From positions 62,001-126,000 of the forward strand of contig NZ_JBDKWZ010000005.1 of assembly GCF_039710355.1 (NCBI RefSeq): a stretch of 64,000 nt of DNA. The letters are read 5' to 3'. Shown in pieces: positions 26,259-35,479 of the stretch. The number at the start of each line of letters is the position of its first letter. Within the stretch, counting starts at the first letter, position 1. The translations under genes and the position numbers were made by a program. The DNA is from Rapidithrix thailandica. GTDB taxonomy: Bacteria; Bacteroidota; Bacteroidia; Cytophagales; Flammeovirgaceae. The notes under the pieces are model-generated. The model did not search any database, was not told the origin of the DNA, and worked only from the letters and a program-made list of their open reading frames with translations.

Positions 26259-27944
26259 ATGAAGTTAAACAATCCGAAAAAGTGGGAAGATATACTGCAA
26301 TATACAGCACTGGTATTGCTGTTGGTGTTGATTAATATTCACTCGGGGCAGTGGTTTTTCCGTTGGGACCTGACCGATGAAAAACGCTATACGATTTCCG
26401 GGGCCAGTAAAGAATTACTTTCCGGCTTGAATGATGTTGTCTATGTGGAAGTGTATTTGGATGGAGATTTGAATTCGGAATTCAGGCGATTGCAAAAAGC
26501 CATCCGTGAAACCCTGGAAGAGTTTAAAATATTCGGAGGGAAAAATCTGGAATTTAAATTTACGGATCCCAACGAAGCACCGACTGCCCAGGCTCGTAAC
26601 CGGTTTTATCAACAACTGGTACAAAAAGGCTTGCCTTATACCAATGTGTTTGATGTGGTGGAAGGCGAACGCAAAGAGCAAATCCTTTTTCCCGGAGCTA
26701 TTATCACATATAAAAACCGGGAAAAGCCCGTGTTGCTTTTAAAAGGAAACAAAGCGGCCAGCGAACAAGAACAACTGAACCAGTCGGTAGAAGGAATCGA
26801 ATTTGAGTTGGCCTCCGCCATTGGGCAACTGGTGGCTACACAAAAGAAATCCATTGCTTTTATTGAAGGGCATGACGAGTTGAATCAGGTGCAAACGGCA
26901 GACATTACCACGTCTCTTTCCGAAGGATATATTGTGGACAGGGTCCGGTTGGAGCAAACCGACCTAAGCCGTTATGATGCTTTGATCATTGCTCAACCCA
27001 AAAAGAAATTTTCCGAATTGGACAAATTCAAACTTGACCAATATGTGATGCGTGGTGGGAATGTGCTGTTTTTCATGGACAAGGTACAGATGAACCTGGA
27101 CAGTATAAGTCAAGGCGGAACCTATGCTTTCGGTTATGATTTGAATATCGAACCCTTACTTTTCCGCTATGGAGTACGGGTAAACATCGACTTATTGAAA
27201 GACCAACAAGCCGGAGCCGTAGAAGTGGTAACGGGCACCTTCGGAAACCGCCCGCGTACACAAACTTTGCCTTGGGTATATTATATCTATTTAAACAAAT
27301 TCAGCGAGCATCCTATCGTCCGGAACATGGATGTGATTTATGGAAAGTTTCTCAGTACCATTGATACGGTAAAGGCTGAAGGGGTTACTAAAACTCCTTT
27401 GGTATACACTTCCAAATATACCCAGGTAAAAGGCATTCCGAGTATGATTGACTTGAACGAAATCCGGGAAGATGCCAACCGCGATTTATACAACCGGCAA
27501 CATTTGCCGGTAGCCTACTTGCTGGAAGGAAAGTTTAAATCTCTGTATGCAAACCGCTTTCCGCCCAAAGGAGCGGAAGGGACTGAGATTGTAAAACAAG
27601 GAAACCAGGCGAAAATATTGGTTTTTTCCGATGGAGATATTCTCCGGAATGAAATTAATCCCCGCAACAATAATGTACAGCCCATTGACTTTGACCCATT
27701 CCGGCAACAGTCATTGTCTAACAAAGAGTTTATCCTGAATACCTTGTCGTATATGACGGACAAAGGCGGACTCATCGCATCCCGGAACAAGTCCATTACG
27801 CTGCGTCCCTTGGATATGCCGCGGGTCCGCGAAGAAAAAATATATTGGCAAATACTGAATGTAGCCCTTCCGGTAGCCTTGATTATTGTTTTTGGGATCG
27901 GACGGTATTATTTGCGCAAGCGGAAATACGAACGCAAAGCCTAA
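26259..27944 (+). CDS. gldG: Gliding motility ABC transporter auxiliary protein GldG
   Basis: 561 residues with an N-terminal membrane anchor (about 14-31, LVLLLVLINIHSGQWFF) and a C-terminal transmembrane helix (about 535-553, LNVALPVALIIVFGIGRYY). The large extracytoplasmic part has the motif RWDLTDEKRYTISGASKELL and a GATase-like fold (KSIAFIEGHDELNQ), as in the ABC_transp_aux family. It partners with the permease GldF. It lies 156 bases after gldF and 66 bases before a DUF4340-like gene, an order known from Bacteroidota. Confidence 0.92.
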   Translation: MKLNNPKKWEDILQYTALVLLLVLINIHSGQWFFRWDLTDEKRYTISGASKELLSGLNDVVYVEVYLDGDLNSEFRRLQKAIRETLEEFKIFGGKNLEFKFTDPNEAPTAQARNRFYQQLVQKGLPYTNVFDVVEGERKEQILFPGAIITYKNREKPVLLLKGNKAASEQEQLNQSVEGIEFELASAIGQLVATQKKSIAFIEGHDELNQVQTADITTSLSEGYIVDRVRLEQTDLSRYDALIIAQPKKKFSELDKFKLDQYVMRGGNVLFFMDKVQMNLDSISQGGTYAFGYDLNIEPLLFRYGVRVNIDLLKDQQAGAVEVVTGTFGNRPRTQTLPWVYYIYLNKFSEHPIVRNMDVIYGKFLSTIDTVKAEGVTKTPLVYTSKYTQVKGIPSMIDLNEIREDANRDLYNRQHLPVAYLLEGKFKSLYANRFPPKGAEGTEIVKQGNQAKILVFSDGDILRNEINPRNNNVQPIDFDPFRQQSLSNKEFILNTLSYMTDKGGLIASRNKSITLRPLDMPRVREEKIYWQILNVALPVALIIVFGIGRYYLRKRKYERKA

Positions 27945-28010
27945 TGGCAACAAAGAGGTATTTACAAGGATCGTCATTTCTTAAGAAATAATGTCAAACG
28001 GCAAAACATC

Positions 28011-28934
28011 ATGACTTCAAAAATTAAGATTCTTATCATCATTAATATTCTTTTATTAGCGGGTGTTTTTCTTTCTCTGATTCAGACCGAAGAACAGTCG
28101 AGCGTACAGGTAGAAGGGCAACTGTTTGTGGTAAATGATACGGCTCACATCCAGCGAATAGAGGTGGGAACGCATGAATTAACCAGGCAAGGCGATCAAA
28201 ACTGGAAACTGAATGGCCGCTATACCGTTGCTCCTCAAGCTATCCAGACGCTGTTAACGGTGATGCAAAATATGGAGGTGAAACGGCCCGTGACGGAAGA
28301 GAACATTTCCGGAGTCAACCAAGAGTTTAATAAGAAGGGAATAAATGTGAAGGTATTCGGTGCGGAAGGAGTGATGAAACGCTACAGCTTGTATGGAGAC
28401 AGTGTGAACACTTACGCCAAAGTACCGGGGGAAGCACCTTACCTGGTGTATGTACCGGGGTATTTTATCAACTTGGATAAATTATACCGGATTAATGAAA
28501 GAGAGTGGAGAGACAAGCGAGTGTTGTATACCACCTTCCGTACGATGAAGAATTTGCAGGTAGACTATCCTGTCAGTCCGGATAAAAGCTTTCAAATTGC
28601 ATTCGATTCTTCTTTTTACAAAGTCAGTGGGGTGCAAAAACTGGACTCGGCTGCCGTATATAATTATATCTCCATGTTTGGCAACTTAGCCGCAAATGAT
28701 TATTTGGAAAATACGAGTTTGAGAGACAGTCTGGCAAAACAAGTCCCGTTTTGTGTCATTACCATGAAAGACCTTTATGAAAAACGGAACAACACGGTAC
28801 GTTTTTATCCGGGCCCTCAAGTGGTTTATGGTTTATCGGAAAACACGAAGGAAGTAGTCTTGTTTGACCCCAGGCGCATTCAAACCGCATTTGTAAGCCG
28901 GGAGGCTTTTATGCGAAAAGAAAAAAGTAAGTGA
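28011..28934 (+). CDS. DUF4340-like protein of the gldFG operon
   Basis: 307 residues with one N-terminal membrane anchor (about 6-22, ILIIINILLLAGVFLSL) and a periplasmic or external remainder. The sequence resembles DUF4340-type proteins placed after ABC_transp_aux genes; the repeated pattern NWKLNGRYTVAPQAIQTLL and EWRDKRVLYTTFRTMKNL is of that kind. The position directly after gldG suggests a role with the same transporter, but this is inference. A repeat copy and a terminator follow its stop. Confidence 0.7.
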   Translation: MTSKIKILIIINILLLAGVFLSLIQTEEQSSVQVEGQLFVVNDTAHIQRIEVGTHELTRQGDQNWKLNGRYTVAPQAIQTLLTVMQNMEVKRPVTEENISGVNQEFNKKGINVKVFGAEGVMKRYSLYGDSVNTYAKVPGEAPYLVYVPGYFINLDKLYRINEREWRDKRVLYTTFRTMKNLQVDYPVSPDKSFQIAFDSSFYKVSGVQKLDSAAVYNYISMFGNLAANDYLENTSLRDSLAKQVPFCVITMKDLYEKRNNTVRFYPGPQVVYGLSENTKEVVLFDPRRIQTAFVSREAFMRKEKSK

Positions 28935-28939
28935 TATTC

Positions 28940-28983
28940 TTTTTGAAATATTTTTAGGAAAAAGAAAAAGTTTAATTCACTTC
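28940..28983. repeat. Dispersed repeat, copy C
   Basis: Starts 6 bases after the DUF4340-like gene. It shares an unbroken 31-base core with copy A and the AATATA extension with copy B. A terminator hairpin begins 9 bases later. Confidence 0.8.
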
Positions 28984-28992
28984 AATATAAAA

Positions 28993-29026
28993 AAGCCGCC
29001 CGGTAGTCAAGGCCTCGGGCGGTTTT
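28993..29026. terminator. Bidirectional terminator
   Basis: GCCGCCCG and CGGGCGGT pair around a 14-base loop, flanked by AAAA and TTTT tracts. It can end both converging transcripts. Confidence 0.85.
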
Positions 29027-29032
29027 GTCTTT

Positions 29033-31399
29033 TTATTGAGCTTGGTTTCCCAATGCCTGTAGTTCTTTTTCCGTAAAGGGTTTTTTTCTGTCCTTGTAAC
29101 GGTTGCGAAGTTGGTTTACTCTCCCGGGCTCCACAAAGGAGGAATGGTTGCCCCATGTGTTGCGAATATAGGACAGGACCGCAGCTACTTTTTCATCCGT
29201 AAAATCCGTATTGTATTTCAAGCCGGGCATTTGGGGCTGTACCATGGGAGGTTGGTACACTTTACCATTTACCGTGACAGGTCCTTGCAGACCGTGTAAT
29301 GTAATCAAAATTAATGGATCGTAATCGCCATTCACCCACTCTGAGCCAGCCAGGGGTGGAGCCAAAGGTTCAATTCCCGCTCCGTCTTCTCCATGGCATG
29401 TACTGCAATGTTGAGTGAATAGTTTTTTCCCGGTATCGTACTGTTTTAGCTCTGTTTCATCCAAGGCCAGAATCGCTTCGTTTTTTTTGTTTTTTTGAGT
29501 CGAAAGATATCCTTGTAGATAGGAGTAAAAGGGATGCTGTGTTTGGTTGTTCTTTTCTAATAAAGCCAATGCTTTAGCTTCTTTTGTTGCCAAACTGCTG
29601 GTAATAGCCCCCAACAGTAAAGTATCGGAAGAGTAGCTTGTTCCTAATTGTGTTAGTACCTGTACGGATTGAGGCGAAGCGAATTTACCCAGGGAGAGAA
29701 TGGCTTGAAGCGTTACGGCTTTATTTTCAGTAGGTTTGGTTGCTTTTTGTAAGAGAGTAAGCAGTGTTGGTTCGGCGATTTGCCCTTTCAAAACTTCACT
29801 GACCCGCAAAGCCGTTGCTTTTACCGAAATATCCTCCTCGTTAAAGGCCGATTGAATAGTTTTCAACCGCACTTTTCCAATTCCCTCCAATACCCATAAG
29901 GCATGAACTTTACCAATAGGAGAAGTAGCTTGTTGAATAAGCGTTTCCATCTTTTCGGCGGTACCGGGTTGATTTTGTTCGATCAACATTTGTTGGGCTT
30001 TGTCCCGTATCCATCCGTTTTTAAATGATAAGTAGTTCACAAGTTGTTGGGTAGTGGCACCGCTCAGGTCGGGGATGAGAGAGGGTGATTTGTCTTGGTG
30101 AACCACCCGGTAAATCCTTCCCATGGTAATGGGGGTATCCAGTTTCCGCTCTTTTACCTGTTTGGACAAAAACTCGGTCATATAGGTTTTATGTTGGATA
30201 ATTCCGCGGTACATGTCCAATACATACAAACAACCATCCGGGGCATTGTAAAGGTTGACCGGGCGAAACCGCTCGTCTGTTGAGGCAAAAAACTCCCGTT
30301 GTTGATAGGCTTGTTTTGCAATCAACCTACCCTCTTTTTCACAAACCAGGTTTCGTTTAATGAGATTGGCTGAAGGTTCGGCTACAAAGGCATTTCCATA
30401 ATACGCTTCCGGAAAATTATCTCCCCGGTAGATGACCGGGCCACAGGCAGCCGTAAAATTGATAAGTTTCCATTCCTCGTCCAGAAAATCTTCCAAATAG
30501 CCCCGGTTTACCCCCGGGGTCATACGGACCGGATAAACATGCTGATTCCCTACGATGTCGATGTTTAAGGCTTGGTTTAACAAAGGTTTCCGGTCCCGTT
30601 GATCTCCGTCAGGCAAGATATAATCTGCGCGTAACTGGCTGGAATTAGTATTGTAAAACAAGTGACCAAAATCGTCTTGACTGATGCCCCATTGCCCTCT
30701 GAAAGTCGTTCTTTCCTTGATCCATTTGCCTTGAATCTTGCGGTATCGGGCATTGGACTTGGCACTGTAAATCCAATTGTCCCTGGCGAGCAACAGACCG
30801 TTCGGTTGATGTTCTACGTTGCCGTCTACGGCATAGGCAGAGTCCACCAACACCTTGTGGGCCGGTTGGTCATTTTGGATTTCTACAAACCAAAGGTTTG
30901 GCGGTTCGGCATAGAGAAGTCCTCCGTATACCAAACAGAGTGCCCGGGGAAGGACTAAGTTATCCAGGAAAGTTTTGCTATGTTCCCGGTGTCCGTTTTC
31001 GTCCTTATCTTCCAAAATCATAATCCGGCCGGTGGGAAGTTCTTCTCCGCTTCCTTCAATATTGGGCATATAGCCATTCATTTCTGCCACCCATATACGC
31101 CCTTTGGCATCGAAGGTCATCGCAACCGGGGTGGAAACCTCGGGTTCCGTGGCCACAATCTCAACCCGGAATCCATCTTCCAACCGAAAGGAAGCCAAGG
31201 CTTCTTGAGGTGAAAGTACCGGGGCCGGAGGAACCTTTAGGCTATCCGGTAAGTCAGGCATATCTTCCTTTTTTGCAGAGTTTGTTAGAGAATCTGCTTG
31301 TTCAATGTCGTCTGAAGTACTTGTGTTTTGCTTTGGTGTGCAGTATAGTAGTGCAGCCATCCACCCCACCATTGCTAGTTGTATCCAATTATTTCTCAT
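29033..31399 (-). CDS. Lipoprotein with PVC-type dehydrogenase domain, HEAT repeats and cytochrome c
   Basis: 788 residues. A lipoprotein signal ends at Cys20 (AALLYCTPKQ). The N-terminal region (about 55-430) is the beta-propeller dehydrogenase domain first named in Planctomycetes, with GFRVEIVATEPEVSTPVAMTFD, RIWVAEMNGY and NLYNAPDGCLYVLDMYRG. A HEAT-repeat region (about 445-640) follows. A C-terminal cytochrome c domain has the heme site CSTCH (665-669) and a Met ligand probably in QPQMPGL. These proteins are thought to oxidise sugars or related alcohols and pass electrons to heme. It is divergent from an alpha-L-fucosidase, so a carbohydrate substrate is plausible but unproven. Confidence 0.85.
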   Translation of the reverse strand: MRNNWIQLAMVGWMAALLYCTPKQNTSTSDDIEQADSLTNSAKKEDMPDLPDSLKVPPAPVLSPQEALASFRLEDGFRVEIVATEPEVSTPVAMTFDAKGRIWVAEMNGYMPNIEGSGEELPTGRIMILEDKDENGHREHSKTFLDNLVLPRALCLVYGGLLYAEPPNLWFVEIQNDQPAHKVLVDSAYAVDGNVEHQPNGLLLARDNWIYSAKSNARYRKIQGKWIKERTTFRGQWGISQDDFGHLFYNTNSSQLRADYILPDGDQRDRKPLLNQALNIDIVGNQHVYPVRMTPGVNRGYLEDFLDEEWKLINFTAACGPVIYRGDNFPEAYYGNAFVAEPSANLIKRNLVCEKEGRLIAKQAYQQREFFASTDERFRPVNLYNAPDGCLYVLDMYRGIIQHKTYMTEFLSKQVKERKLDTPITMGRIYRVVHQDKSPSLIPDLSGATTQQLVNYLSFKNGWIRDKAQQMLIEQNQPGTAEKMETLIQQATSPIGKVHALWVLEGIGKVRLKTIQSAFNEEDISVKATALRVSEVLKGQIAEPTLLTLLQKATKPTENKAVTLQAILSLGKFASPQSVQVLTQLGTSYSSDTLLLGAITSSLATKEAKALALLEKNNQTQHPFYSYLQGYLSTQKNKKNEAILALDETELKQYDTGKKLFTQHCSTCHGEDGAGIEPLAPPLAGSEWVNGDYDPLILITLHGLQGPVTVNGKVYQPPMVQPQMPGLKYNTDFTDEKVAAVLSYIRNTWGNHSSFVEPGRVNQLRNRYKDRKKPFTEKELQALGNQAQ

Positions 31400-31677
31400 A
31401 TAGCTAGTTAATTTTTGTCTCCTGGGGAGTTATCCAATTTTTTCGTTTTTCTCAAAGGCTTGGGCTGAATATGTTGGGAATTGCCAAATTGCCTGAAATT
31501 CAAAAATATATCTTTCATTATAAAATCTAAGGCTAAGGGATGCACAAATTCGGGGTTGGTATGTAAGGCCGTACTTTGTGACCCACAAGTACCCATATTC
31601 TTGCAAACCTTTGCACCTTGGGAATTTGATTTCTTGCTTAACTTCATGCAAAAAGTCAACTAAATCGATGTAGTCAA

Positions 31678-33060
31678 ATGAAAATGAAAGCATTATTTAC
31701 ACTTTATTCCCTTTTAATACTATTTTCCCATATGTCTTGGGGCCAGGAAACGAAAATATGGGAAGAAACTCCGGAAGCAAAAAAACAGCGTCTGGCCTGG
31801 TGGACGCACGATCGGTTCGGAATGTTTATTCACTGGGGGCTTTATGCTTTGCCTGGGCGGCATGAGTGGGTAAAAAAGAATGAACGCCTGACCAATGAGG
31901 CGTATCAAAAGTACTTCGACCTGTTTGACCCGGATTTGTACAATCCTAAAGAATGGGCAAAGAAGGCCAAAAAAGCAGGAATGAAGTATGCCGTTATCAC
32001 TACTAAACACCACGATGGTTTCTGCTTGTTTGATTCGGAATATACCGATTATGATGCCCCTAATACCCCTTACGGAAAAGATTTGATAAAAGAATGGGTA
32101 GAGGCTTTCCGGGCTGAAGGCTTGCGTATTGGCTTCTATTATTCCCTGATTGACTGGCATCACCCCCACTTTACCATTGACGGGGTACACCCTCAAAGTG
32201 CATCCTCGGATAAAGAGTACAAAAAACTGAACAAGGGACGGGATATGGCGATTTACCGGGAATATCTAAAAAACCAAGTACGGGAAATTTTAAGCAATTA
32301 CGGCCAAGTCGATATTCTTTGGCTGGATTTTTCTTACCCCGGAGAACATGGCAAAAGCCGGGATGATTGGGGTTCGGTGGAGTTGATGAAAATGGTGCGG
32401 AAGCTACAACCTGGGATTATTGTCAATGACCGGGCAGACTTGAAGGACTTCGAGGGAGGTTGGGATTTTACTACTCCTGAACAGTTTAAGGTGGCTGAAT
32501 GGCCTACCTACAAGGGTGAGAAAATACCTTGGGAAACCTGTCAGACCTTTTCCGGCTCTTGGGGGTATTACCGTGATGAGCTTACTTGGAAAGACAATCG
32601 TCAATTGTTGGGTTTATTGATCGAATCAGTGAGCAAAGGAGGAAACTTGCTTTTAAATGTAGGGCCTACCGGTCGTGGTGCATTTGACTACCGGGCAGAT
32701 AAAGCCTTGAAGAAAATGGGTAATTGGATGAAGTATCATAGTCGCGCTATCTACGGATGTGTACCTGCTCCGGAATCCTTTGACGTGCCTGAAAACTGCT
32801 TGTTAACGTATAACCCTACTACCCATCGTTTATACATACATTTGTTAGAGTATCCATTGCAAAATTTTACCCTGAAAGGGTTAAAAGACAAAATCCGGTA
32901 TGCACAGTTTTTGCACGATGCTTCGGAAATTAAAATTACCAAACCTTATGGACATTGGGTCGAACAAAAAGTGGGAGAGGGGGATGTGAACCTTCGCCTT
33001 CCTGTGGTAAAACCGGAAGTGGAAATCCCTGTGATTGAGGTCTTTTTGAAAGAGGAATAG
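31678..33060 (+). CDS. Alpha-L-fucosidase, GH29
   Basis: 460 residues with a signal peptide (about 1-22, cut after SWG or WGQ). Family motifs: DRFGMFIHWGLYALPG (45-60), AVITTKHHDGFCLFDS (105-120) and the catalytic nucleophile Asp217 in VDILWLDFSYP. The C-terminal part (about 360-460) is a beta domain. It removes terminal alpha-L-fucose from glycans with retention, probably in the periplasm or at the surface. It is divergent from the dehydrogenase-cytochrome gene, 278 bases away, and a paralogue lies at 61422. An intrinsic terminator follows. Confidence 0.94.
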   Translation: MKMKALFTLYSLLILFSHMSWGQETKIWEETPEAKKQRLAWWTHDRFGMFIHWGLYALPGRHEWVKKNERLTNEAYQKYFDLFDPDLYNPKEWAKKAKKAGMKYAVITTKHHDGFCLFDSEYTDYDAPNTPYGKDLIKEWVEAFRAEGLRIGFYYSLIDWHHPHFTIDGVHPQSASSDKEYKKLNKGRDMAIYREYLKNQVREILSNYGQVDILWLDFSYPGEHGKSRDDWGSVELMKMVRKLQPGIIVNDRADLKDFEGGWDFTTPEQFKVAEWPTYKGEKIPWETCQTFSGSWGYYRDELTWKDNRQLLGLLIESVSKGGNLLLNVGPTGRGAFDYRADKALKKMGNWMKYHSRAIYGCVPAPESFDVPENCLLTYNPTTHRLYIHLLEYPLQNFTLKGLKDKIRYAQFLHDASEIKITKPYGHWVEQKVGEGDVNLRLPVVKPEVEIPVIEVFLKEE

Positions 33061-33091
33061 TATTCTCAGGTCTGTGAAAAACAATTGATAT

Positions 33092-33127
33092 ACCTTCCGG
33101 GTTTCTAAAACCCGGAAGGTTTTTTTA
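33092..33127 (+). terminator. Intrinsic terminator after the fucosidase gene
   Basis: ACCTTCCGGGTTT and AACCCGGAAGGT pair around a 4-5-base loop, followed by seven T. Confidence 0.93.
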
Positions 33128-33226
33128 TGCCTATATTTTTCTCTATCTGACACTGTTTGGTTTTTCACCTTTTATCCTCTCCTCTTTCCGGCAATAAAAA
33201 AAACACAAAAAGAAAACTGAGGAAAC

Positions 33227-33257
33227 TTTGAAACTTATTGGAGTTTCCATAGTTTTG
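33227..33257 (+). promoter_or_regulatory. Promoter of the efflux operon
   Basis: TTTG (33227-33230), 19 bases, TAGTTTTG (33250-33257): an exact TTTG-N19-TAnnTTTG promoter about 160 bases before tetR. The long leader downstream could hold the TetR operator. Confidence 0.72.
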
Positions 33258-33416
33258 CTTTTAATAATTACCACTTTATATCCTTTTAGTAAAAACCTCA
33301 ACATCTAACAAACACTTTAGATCAGTAAACTGACAACATCACCTGAGGGTGTATGGTCAATCGACTAATCAACTCATTTAATACATTAACTACTATCATC
33401 ATAATTCAATGTTTGA

Positions 33417-34034
33417 ATGGATACACGTGAGAGAATTTTAGAAGCGGCCACGGAGCTGTTTTTTCGCTATGGTATTAAGACGGTGACGATGGATGATATT
33501 TCCAGGGAAATTTATGTCTCTAAAAAAACCATCTATCAATACTTTAAAGACAAAAGCGAGATCGTATTAACCTGTACTTCCGGCCGCCTGGAACAGCAAA
33601 AGGAGGATTTAAAGAAGATTCATGAGGACGCCAAGGATGTGATAGAAGAGTTGGTGAAGCTAACAGGGTTCTTCCGGAAGCATTTGTTGAATATGAATCC
33701 GACTTTGTTGTACGACATGCAGAAGTATTACCCTAAGGCCTGGGAGTGTTTTGTGTCTTTCCGGGAGCATTGCGCACTGGACTTGTTGAGTGAAACTTTG
33801 AGGAAAGGCATTGATCAAGGGTATTTCAGATCCGGATTAAACATTGAGATCATTTCCCGCATGCGAATGGAGAATGTGGAAATGGCCTTTAATACCAAGG
33901 TTTTTCCACCGAAAGAATTTGAATTGGCTGAGGTACAACTGCAAATGTTTGATCATTTCATTCATGGAATTTGTACCAGAAAAGGCCTGGAATATTTAGA
34001 AAATTATCAAAAACAAGCTGAAGTTAAAGACTAA
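33417..34034 (+). CDS. TetR family regulator of the efflux operon
   Basis: 205 residues. The helix-turn-helix is in ILEAATELFFRYGIKTVTMDDISREIYVSKKTIYQYFKDK (about 6-45). The C-terminal part is all-helical with no recognised ligand motif. The gene lies 5 bases before the TolC gene and opens the tetR-tolC-adaptor-pump operon, so it is very probably its autogenous repressor. This arrangement is common in Bacteroidota. The start ATG at 33417 is preceded by AT-rich sequence. Confidence 0.93.
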   Translation: MDTRERILEAATELFFRYGIKTVTMDDISREIYVSKKTIYQYFKDKSEIVLTCTSGRLEQQKEDLKKIHEDAKDVIEELVKLTGFFRKHLLNMNPTLLYDMQKYYPKAWECFVSFREHCALDLLSETLRKGIDQGYFRSGLNIEIISRMRMENVEMAFNTKVFPPKEFELAEVQLQMFDHFIHGICTRKGLEYLENYQKQAEVKD

Positions 34035-34039
34035 GATTT

Positions 34040-35386
34040 ATGGTCCTTTTTCGCAACACTATACTTGTCCTATTGCTAACTGTTGCTTGGCAGAGTGCCA
34101 GTGCGCAGGATGTCCAGCAGATGTCATTGCAAGAGTGCATTGACTATGCTTTGTCGAACCATTCGGATGTACAGAATGCCGTATTGGATACGGAAGTTTC
34201 CAAAGCCCAGGTGGGGGAGGTGACTGCCCAAGGGTTGCCGCAAATCAATGCCAGCGCCAGTTTTACTTATAATTATAAGGTGCCTGTGGCCTTTTTACCT
34301 GCCTCATTTATGGATAGTACCGCAGCTGAAGGAGAAGTAGCCGGGGTGCCTATGGGTACCAAATACAATGGCGATGCAGGGGTTTCTCTTAATCAATTGA
34401 TTTTTGACGGGGCTTTTTTCCTTGGCTTAAAAGCGGCAAAAACCGTAAGGGAGTTGAGTCAAAAAAGTTTGATACAGACCAAGATTGAACGGGTTTCCCA
34501 AGTGAGTAAAGCTTACTATACGGTGCTGGTAACCAGTGAAAGAATGCAATTGGCCAAGCAAAATTTACAGCGGATTGACTCTTTGCTACATCATACCAAG
34601 GCCATGTATGAGAACGGCTTCCGTGAAGCAATTGATGTTTCGAGGGTGAGAGTGTCTTACAACAATGCCAAGTCGGCATTGAATCAAGCCGAAAAGTTTT
34701 TAGTGCTTAATAAGCAAATTCTGAATTTTCAAATGGGGCGTGATGTCAATGAAGCACTTGTGCTGACGGATAAAATTGAAGACATCGAATTACCTGAACA
34801 GATCTTTCAGGATGAAAATTTCGACTACGCCAACCGTATCGAATACTCCATGTTGCAGACCCAACAAGAGGTAAACCGCTATAGCATGAAGCGCTATCAG
34901 GTACAGTATTACCCTTCCCTGTATTTGAGTGCCAGCTACAGCACATTTACCGGTGTCAATGACATGAGTAAATTTACCGATAAGTGGTACGGACAAGGAG
35001 CTATCGGGTTGAAGCTGAATATCCCGCTTTTTGACGGGTTGCAAAAGAAGTACTTGATTCAGCAGCAGAAGTTAGCCATGCACAAAACCGAGAATGAGCA
35101 ACGCCATCTGCAAAATGCTATCCTGATGGAAAAAAGACAAGCGCGGGTTTCTATGGAAAATGCCTTGGAAGAGTTAGATAACCAGCAGCAGAATATGGAT
35201 TTGGCTCAAGAAGTTTACCAGGTTACCAAAACCAAATACGAAGAAGGTTTGGGGGCTATTCTGGATGTGGTAGATGCTGAAACTGCTTATAAAGAAGCCG
35301 AAACAAATTATTACAATGCTTTATATGATGCGCTCATCTCCAAAGTAGATTATGAAAAGGCCATAGGGGCTTTATACGGAGAGTAA
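34040..35386 (+). CDS. TolC family outer membrane efflux protein
   Basis: 448 residues with a signal peptide (about 1-22, cut after SASA). Two OEP repeats are visible: MSLQECIDYALSNHSDVQNA starts the first (about 28-47), and a second begins near 240. The C-terminal half has YYPSLYLSASYSTFTG and the coiled-coil part EEGLGAILDVVDAETAYKEAE (about 398-418), the usual TolC end. It is the outer-membrane channel of the tripartite pump encoded with the next two genes. It starts 5 bases after tetR. Confidence 0.95.
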   Translation: MVLFRNTILVLLLTVAWQSASAQDVQQMSLQECIDYALSNHSDVQNAVLDTEVSKAQVGEVTAQGLPQINASASFTYNYKVPVAFLPASFMDSTAAEGEVAGVPMGTKYNGDAGVSLNQLIFDGAFFLGLKAAKTVRELSQKSLIQTKIERVSQVSKAYYTVLVTSERMQLAKQNLQRIDSLLHHTKAMYENGFREAIDVSRVRVSYNNAKSALNQAEKFLVLNKQILNFQMGRDVNEALVLTDKIEDIELPEQIFQDENFDYANRIEYSMLQTQQEVNRYSMKRYQVQYYPSLYLSASYSTFTGVNDMSKFTDKWYGQGAIGLKLNIPLFDGLQKKYLIQQQKLAMHKTENEQRHLQNAILMEKRQARVSMENALEELDNQQQNMDLAQEVYQVTKTKYEEGLGAILDVVDAETAYKEAETNYYNALYDALISKVDYEKAIGALYGE

Positions 35387-35479
35387 AGGAAATGGACCTT
35401 CAAGGTACTTTTCGGTGCTACCAAACATCACACAATACCAATGTCAAAATTAAATTTCTATCTCGATACAGATACAATT

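Noticed and set aside
31430..31693. 87-codon minus-strand frame between the dehydrogenase and fucosidase genes
   Set aside because: Covers the intergenic promoter region and overlaps the fucosidase start; no recognisable domain.
35441..35479. Upstream ATG for the RND adaptor
   Set aside because: It would place 13 polar residues before an otherwise complete lipoprotein signal starting at 35480.
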